Below are positions 5,753-8,976 of a DNA stretch of 8,976 bases, in pieces. The stretch's first letter is position 1, and every line of letters starts with the position of its first letter. The notes under the pieces were generated by a model, which saw only the letters and a program-made list of their open reading frames with translations, was not told the DNA's origin and made no database searches. This DNA is from Gammaproteobacteria bacterium (GTDB lineage: Bacteria > Pseudomonadota > Gammaproteobacteria > Chromatiales > Chromatiaceae). The position numbers and the translations under genes were made by a program. The stretch spans positions 1 to 8,976 of the forward strand of contig JAJRUY010000076.1 in the NCBI GenBank assembly GCA_024277555.1. The letters run 5' to 3'.

Positions 5753-6007
5753 ATGTCAAAAGGGCAATCTCTCCAAGACCCTTTCCTGAATGCGTTGCGT
5801 AAAGAGCGTATTCCCGTATCTATTTTTTTGGTCAACGGCATTAAACTACAGGGAACCATCGATTCCTTTGATCAATTTGTGGTGCTGCTGAAAAATACCG
5901 TCAGCCAGATGGTGTACAAACACGCCATCTCTACGGTGGTGCCAACGCGCAATGTCCGCTTGGCCCCAGCTCAAGAAGCGGAGTCTTCTGATCCTGGCAA
6001 TATTTAG
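5753..6007 (+). CDS. hfq: RNA chaperone Hfq
   Basis: This 84-residue Sm-like protein forms a hexameric ring that pairs small RNAs with mRNAs. The N-terminal core is almost identical to E. coli Hfq. Proximal-face residues Q8, F42, K56 and H57 are present in SLQDPFLNALR, FDQF and VYKHAIS, and K31 (distal face) is kept. The rim patch reads R16-K-E-R19 instead of RRER. Position 25, a distal-face tyrosine in E. coli, is phenylalanine. The C-terminal tail after residue 66 is short and acidic, unlike the longer E. coli tail (102 residues total). The ATG at 5753 is chosen because it aligns with the family start and follows AAGGAG with suitable spacing; an in-frame ATG at 5693 would add 20 unrelated residues. 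hflX follows after 41 bases with no terminator. Confidence 0.98.
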   Translation: MSKGQSLQDPFLNALRKERIPVSIFLVNGIKLQGTIDSFDQFVVLLKNTVSQMVYKHAISTVVPTRNVRLAPAQEAESSDPGNI

Positions 6008-6048
6008 ATTGCGACCCCCAAAAACAGAGTCGTCTGATTTCTGGCGAG

Positions 6049-7335
6049 ATGTTTGAGCGTCCCCAGGCCGGCGAAACGGCCATTCTTGTGCATGTTTCCC
6101 GGCAGGGAGCTGCCGACCCCGACGAGTTACAGGAGTTTCGTGAGCTGGCGACATCAGCAGGCGCGCAGGTGGCTGAGCTGGTAACCGGGGTGCGCCGCAC
6201 ACCAGATCCCCGCTATTATGTGGGCAAAGGCAAGGCGTATGAGATCAAGACCCTGGTAGAGGCTGCACGGGCTGAACTGGTAATCTTCGATCACGCTCTT
6301 TCTCCCAGCCAGGAGCGCAATCTGGAAGCCTTGTTCCAGTGTCGGGTGCTGGACAGATCCGGTCTGATTCTGGATATTTTTGCCCAGCGCGCCCGCTCTT
6401 TCGAGGGCAAGCTGCAGGTGGAGCTGGCACAATTGCGCCACCTTTCCACTCGTCTGATACGGGGATGGACGCACCTGGAACGGCAGAAAGGCGGTATCGG
6501 CCTGCGCGGGCCGGGGGAAACCCAGCTGGAAACTGACCGCCGCCTGCTGAACCAGCGTATTGACCAGATTCGCCGGCGTCTGAAAAAAGTGGATGGCCAG
6601 CGGGATCAGGGGCGCAAGGCCAGGCGGCGTGCAGATGTGCCCACAGCCTCTCTGGTCGGCTACACCAATGCCGGGAAATCCACCTTGTTCAATCGCCTCA
6701 CACATGCCCGTGTATATGTGCGGGATCAGCTGTTTGCCACCCTGGATCCCACCTTGCGCCGACTGTCCCTGCCAGAAGGTGAAAACATCGTACTGGCGGA
6801 TACCGTGGGCTTCATTTCCCGCCTTCCCCATGAGCTGGTAGCGGCGTTCAAATCCACTTTGCAGGAAACCGTGGAAGCTTCGCTATTGCTGCACGTCATC
6901 GACGCCGCCAGTCATCGTCGTAGCGAAAACATGGCAGAAGTGGACGATGTGCTGCAGCAAATTGGTGCAGACAAGGTTCCGCGATTAGAGGTGTACAACA
7001 AAATCGATTTGCTGGAGAATGCGCAACCTCGTATCGACCGGGATGAGCAGGGAGCCATTGTCCGGGTATGGTGCTCAGCGCAGACCGGTGCGGGCATGGA
7101 TTTGCTGGTGGATGCCTTGCAGGAGCGCTTCCATCAGGCGCATGTGCGCAAGCATCTGCGCCTGCAGCCAGCAGACGGGCGTCTGCGTGCCTTGCTGCAT
7201 GAAAACACCCGTGTGTTGCAAATGCAGGATCTGGAGAACGGTGGCTGTGAGATGGAAGTGGAGCTGACAGTGGCGAATTTTCAGCGTTTATTAAAAAAAG
7301 AACCCGCCCTGGCGGAAAAACTCCTGGAATACTGA
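6049..7335 (+). CDS. hflX: Ribosome-associated GTPase HflX
   Basis: This 428-residue GTPase binds the large ribosomal subunit and helps split stalled or heat-damaged ribosomes. The N-terminal HflX domain contains FDHALSPSQERNLE and RTGLILDIFAQRAR-like sequence, then the conserved linker GWTHLERQKGGIGLRGPGE and a helical basic segment. The G domain has G1 G204-Y-T-N-A-G-K-S-T212, G3 D251-T-V-G-F255 and G4 N317-K-I-D320, followed by SAQTGAG as G5. Length matches E. coli HflX (426). The start at 6049 aligns with the family start MF(E/D)R; its ribosome binding site (GGCGAG) is weak and close. It is probably co-transcribed with hfq. Confidence 0.97.
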   Translation: MFERPQAGETAILVHVSRQGAADPDELQEFRELATSAGAQVAELVTGVRRTPDPRYYVGKGKAYEIKTLVEAARAELVIFDHALSPSQERNLEALFQCRVLDRSGLILDIFAQRARSFEGKLQVELAQLRHLSTRLIRGWTHLERQKGGIGLRGPGETQLETDRRLLNQRIDQIRRRLKKVDGQRDQGRKARRRADVPTASLVGYTNAGKSTLFNRLTHARVYVRDQLFATLDPTLRRLSLPEGENIVLADTVGFISRLPHELVAAFKSTLQETVEASLLLHVIDAASHRRSENMAEVDDVLQQIGADKVPRLEVYNKIDLLENAQPRIDRDEQGAIVRVWCSAQTGAGMDLLVDALQERFHQAHVRKHLRLQPADGRLRALLHENTRVLQMQDLENGGCEMEVELTVANFQRLLKKEPALAEKLLEY

Positions 7336-7387
7336 GGAAGCTATTTGTTGCTGCCCGGCTCTGGGCAATAGCACTTTTCCTCGAACT

Positions 7388-7396
7388 TGGTACAAT
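7388..7396 (+). promoter_or_regulatory. Candidate extended -10 promoter for hflKC
   Basis: TGG-TACAAT (TACAAT at 7391-7396, 5 of 6) is an extended -10 in the 116-base gap between hflX and hflK. The -35 position (7368-7373) is a poor match. The start would be near 7403. Confidence 0.33.
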
Positions 7397-7405
7397 CAAC
7401 CTTTC

Positions 7406-7429
7406 GGCCACAGCAGCAGCTGCTAGGCC
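7406..7429 (+). other. 5' leader hairpin upstream of hflK
   Basis: GGCC (7406-7409) pairs with GGCC (7426-7429), and AGCAG (7412-7416) pairs with CTGCT (7420-7424) around a CAG loop, with a small asymmetric internal loop. It lies between the candidate promoter and the hflK ribosome binding site, with AAAACTAATTTT after it. It could stabilise the 5' end of an hflKC mRNA. Confidence 0.4.
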
Positions 7430-7440
7430 AAAACTAATTT

Positions 7441-7445
7441 TGGAG
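7441..7445 (+). promoter_or_regulatory. hflK ribosome binding site
   Basis: TGGAG lies six bases before the ATG at 7452. A TTG at 7440 is also in frame, but it overlaps this site, so the ATG giving MAWNEPGG, the family N-terminus, is preferred. Confidence 0.65.
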
Positions 7446-7451
7446 CAATAC

Positions 7452-8645
7452 ATGGCCTGGAATGAACCGGGTGGTAATGATAAGGACCCCTGGAGTGGAA
7501 AGGGGAAAGATCAAGGGCCACCAGACCTAGATGAAGTTGTAAAAAAACTGCAGGACAAGATAGGAGGGCTGTTTGGCGGCAAAAAAGGCGGCGGCTCATC
7601 TCTTGGTGGCGGCCCATCCTTTGGCGGCGGCAAGGGAGGTGGCAAGTTGATTGCCGTTCTCGTGATCGTTGTTTTGGTCGTGCTGGCGGCAATCCAGAGC
7701 TTTTACATCGTACAGCCCGCAGAGCGGGCAGTGGTGCAACGCCTGGGTGCCTACCATTCTGTAACCACCCCTGGCCCGCATTTCCTGGTTCCCTTCATCG
7801 ACAAGAAAACCATTATCAATGTCGATCAGGTAAACAAGTTCGGGCATCGCGCCCAGATGTTGACCAGAGATGAAAACATTGTTGATGTCACCCTGACCGT
7901 TCAGTACCGGGTTCAGGATGCGGCGGATTTCCTGTTCCAGGATGCCGACCCGGTAAAAACCATCTACAGCACGGTAGAATCGGCGCTACGTGAGGTCACC
8001 GGCAAAAGTACCCTGGACGAGATCATTACCGAGAACCGTAGCGCGGTTGCGGCCATGGTCAAACAGAATACCCAGACATTGCTCAACACCTACAAAACCG
8101 GCCTGGTGGTGACCAATGTCAACATTCAGGATGCCAACCCGCCGGAAGAGGTGAAAGAGGCGTTTGATGATGCAACCCGCGCCATGGCGGACAAGGAACG
8201 GGTGCAGAACCAGGCCGATGCCTATGCCAACGACATCGTTCCCCGCGCAAGAGGCGCGGGAGCCAGACAGGTTGAGGATGCCAAAGCGGATGCTTTCAAG
8301 GTCGTATCCGAAGCAAATGGTGAAACCAAGCGTTTCCTGGCGCTGCTGGGAGAATATCAGAAGGCTCCGGAAGTCACTCGTCAGCGACTGTACCTGGATA
8401 CCATGCAGGAAGTGCTGGGCGAAACCGGAAAAGTATTGCTGGATGTAAAGGAAGGCAGCAACACCCTGACCTATCTACCCCTGGATCGAATCATGAACCA
8501 ACCACGAATGGCGCCAGCCGGTGCTGTGCAGCTGCCGGGATATGAAAGCCTGGAAAAAGAATCCAAAACCCGCAAGCTGGAAGATGCCCAGCGCCGCCGT
8601 GACGAAGTACAGAGTGATCGGGATCGCGCCAGGAGGAATCGTTGA
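7452..8645 (+). CDS. hflK: FtsH protease modulator HflK (SPFH/band 7 family)
   Basis: This 397-residue inner-membrane protein forms with HflC a large complex that encloses and modulates the FtsH protease. The cytoplasmic N-terminus begins MAWNEPGG with DPW and a QGPPDLDEV segment, then a glycine-rich stretch (39-64), both typical of HflK. One transmembrane helix runs at about 65-82 (LIAVLVIVVLVVLAA). The periplasmic SPFH domain follows with PAERAVVQRLG, TPGPHFLVPFID and QMLTRDENIVDV, then a coiled region (about 240-300) with alanine/charged repeats. The C-terminal tail is highly charged (EDAQRRRDEVQSDRDRARRNR-like). E. coli HflK is about 419 residues. The TGA overlaps the hflC ATG by one base, consistent with coupled translation of equal partners. 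Confidence 0.96.
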   Translation: MAWNEPGGNDKDPWSGKGKDQGPPDLDEVVKKLQDKIGGLFGGKKGGGSSLGGGPSFGGGKGGGKLIAVLVIVVLVVLAAIQSFYIVQPAERAVVQRLGAYHSVTTPGPHFLVPFIDKKTIINVDQVNKFGHRAQMLTRDENIVDVTLTVQYRVQDAADFLFQDADPVKTIYSTVESALREVTGKSTLDEIITENRSAVAAMVKQNTQTLLNTYKTGLVVTNVNIQDANPPEEVKEAFDDATRAMADKERVQNQADAYANDIVPRARGAGARQVEDAKADAFKVVSEANGETKRFLALLGEYQKAPEVTRQRLYLDTMQEVLGETGKVLLDVKEGSNTLTYLPLDRIMNQPRMAPAGAVQLPGYESLEKESKTRKLEDAQRRRDEVQSDRDRARRNR

Positions 8646-8976
8646 TGAACTCTCCAAAGATGATGATCGCCGCTGTTGTTGCGGTAATTCTGTTGTTGCT
8701 GGCTTCTACCAGTTTGTTCCTGGTGCAGGAAAACCAGACAGCCCTGCTGCTGCGCCTGGGTAAAATCGTTGACTCGGATTTCAAGCCCGGCATCCATTTC
8801 AAGATACCTGTGATCCAGACTGTGGAGCGTTTTGACAAACGCCTGCAAACCCTGGATGCAAAGCCGGAGCATTTCCTCACCAGTGAAAAGAAATTCGTGG
8901 TGGTCGATTCCTTCATTAAATGGCGTATTGACGATACTGCACAGTATTATCGCTCTACCCGGGGCAACATGATGAC
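8645..8976 (+). CDS. hflC: FtsH protease modulator HflC, 3' truncated by window end
   Basis: The first 110 codons are visible, and the frame is open to the window end. The protein starts MNSPKMMIAAVVAV, with an N-terminal membrane helix at about 6-25. The SPFH domain start follows: QENQTALLLRLGKI, PGIHFKIPVIQTVERFDKR, then the HflC-typical segment LTSEKKFVVVDSFIKWRI and the beginning of DTAQYYRST. The ATG at 8645 is preceded by AGGAGG (8631-8636) inside hflK, eight bases upstream. The start overlaps the hflK stop as TGATG (8643-8647). HflC pairs with HflK in the FtsH-regulating complex. Confidence 0.96.
   Translation, partial: MNSPKMMIAAVVAVILLLLASTSLFLVQENQTALLLRLGKIVDSDFKPGIHFKIPVIQTVERFDKRLQTLDAKPEHFLTSEKKFVVVDSFIKWRIDDTAQYYRSTRGNMM

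Noticed and set aside
6154..6831. 225-codon minus-strand open frame within hflX
   Set aside because: It is antisense to the conserved GTPase sequence; it is a by-product of hflX codon use and has no recognisable domains.
7440..7451. TTG start for hflK at 7440
   Set aside because: It would overlap the TGGAG ribosome binding site; the ATG at 7452 gives the family N-terminus MAWNEPGG.

Overview
The window looks like a chromosome segment of a sulfur-oxidising gammaproteobacterium, probably Chromatiales-like. The backbone is the conserved gammaproteobacterial block amiB - mutL - miaA - hfq - hflX - hflK - hflC, all on the + strand. Each of these genes is recognisable from its protein sequence. 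The first (amidase) and last (hflC) are cut by the window edges. Family assignments rest on remembered family sequences and motifs; no database search was run.

Layout: 3-59 is the C-terminal LysM end of an AmiB/AmiC-type amidase. 60-835 is a long non-coding stretch. It holds a candidate promoter with an overlapping dyad (103-150), four copies of a ~112 bp inverted-repeat element in alternating orientation (163-273 +, 291-402 -, 581-681 +, 682-793 -), and an AT-rich island at 403-580. Then come fccA (836-1432, periplasmic dihaem cytochrome c) and fccB (1447-2742, Tat-exported FAD sulfide dehydrogenase). Together they encode flavocytochrome c, which oxidises sulfide in the periplasm and passes electrons to c-type cytochromes. 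A strong UUCG-loop terminator (2778-2803) closes this unit. mutL (2907-4697) overlaps miaA (4697-5638) by one base. hfq (5753-6007) has its own candidate promoter, hflX (6049-7335) follows closely, and hflK (7452-8645) overlaps hflC (8645 to the window end) by one base.

How the genes work together: the housekeeping block covers mismatch repair (MutL), tRNA A37 isopentenylation (MiaA), the sRNA chaperone Hfq, the ribosome-associated GTPase HflX and the FtsH-modulating SPFH complex HflKC. The sulfide-oxidation pair is foreign to this block's function. It sits between amiB and mutL, flanked upstream by the repeat array and downstream by its own terminator, which suggests it is a separately regulated insertion. 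No wholly novel gene was found. The parts most worth following up are the fccAB insertion, the nested repeat array in its leader, and the possible regulatory sites there.
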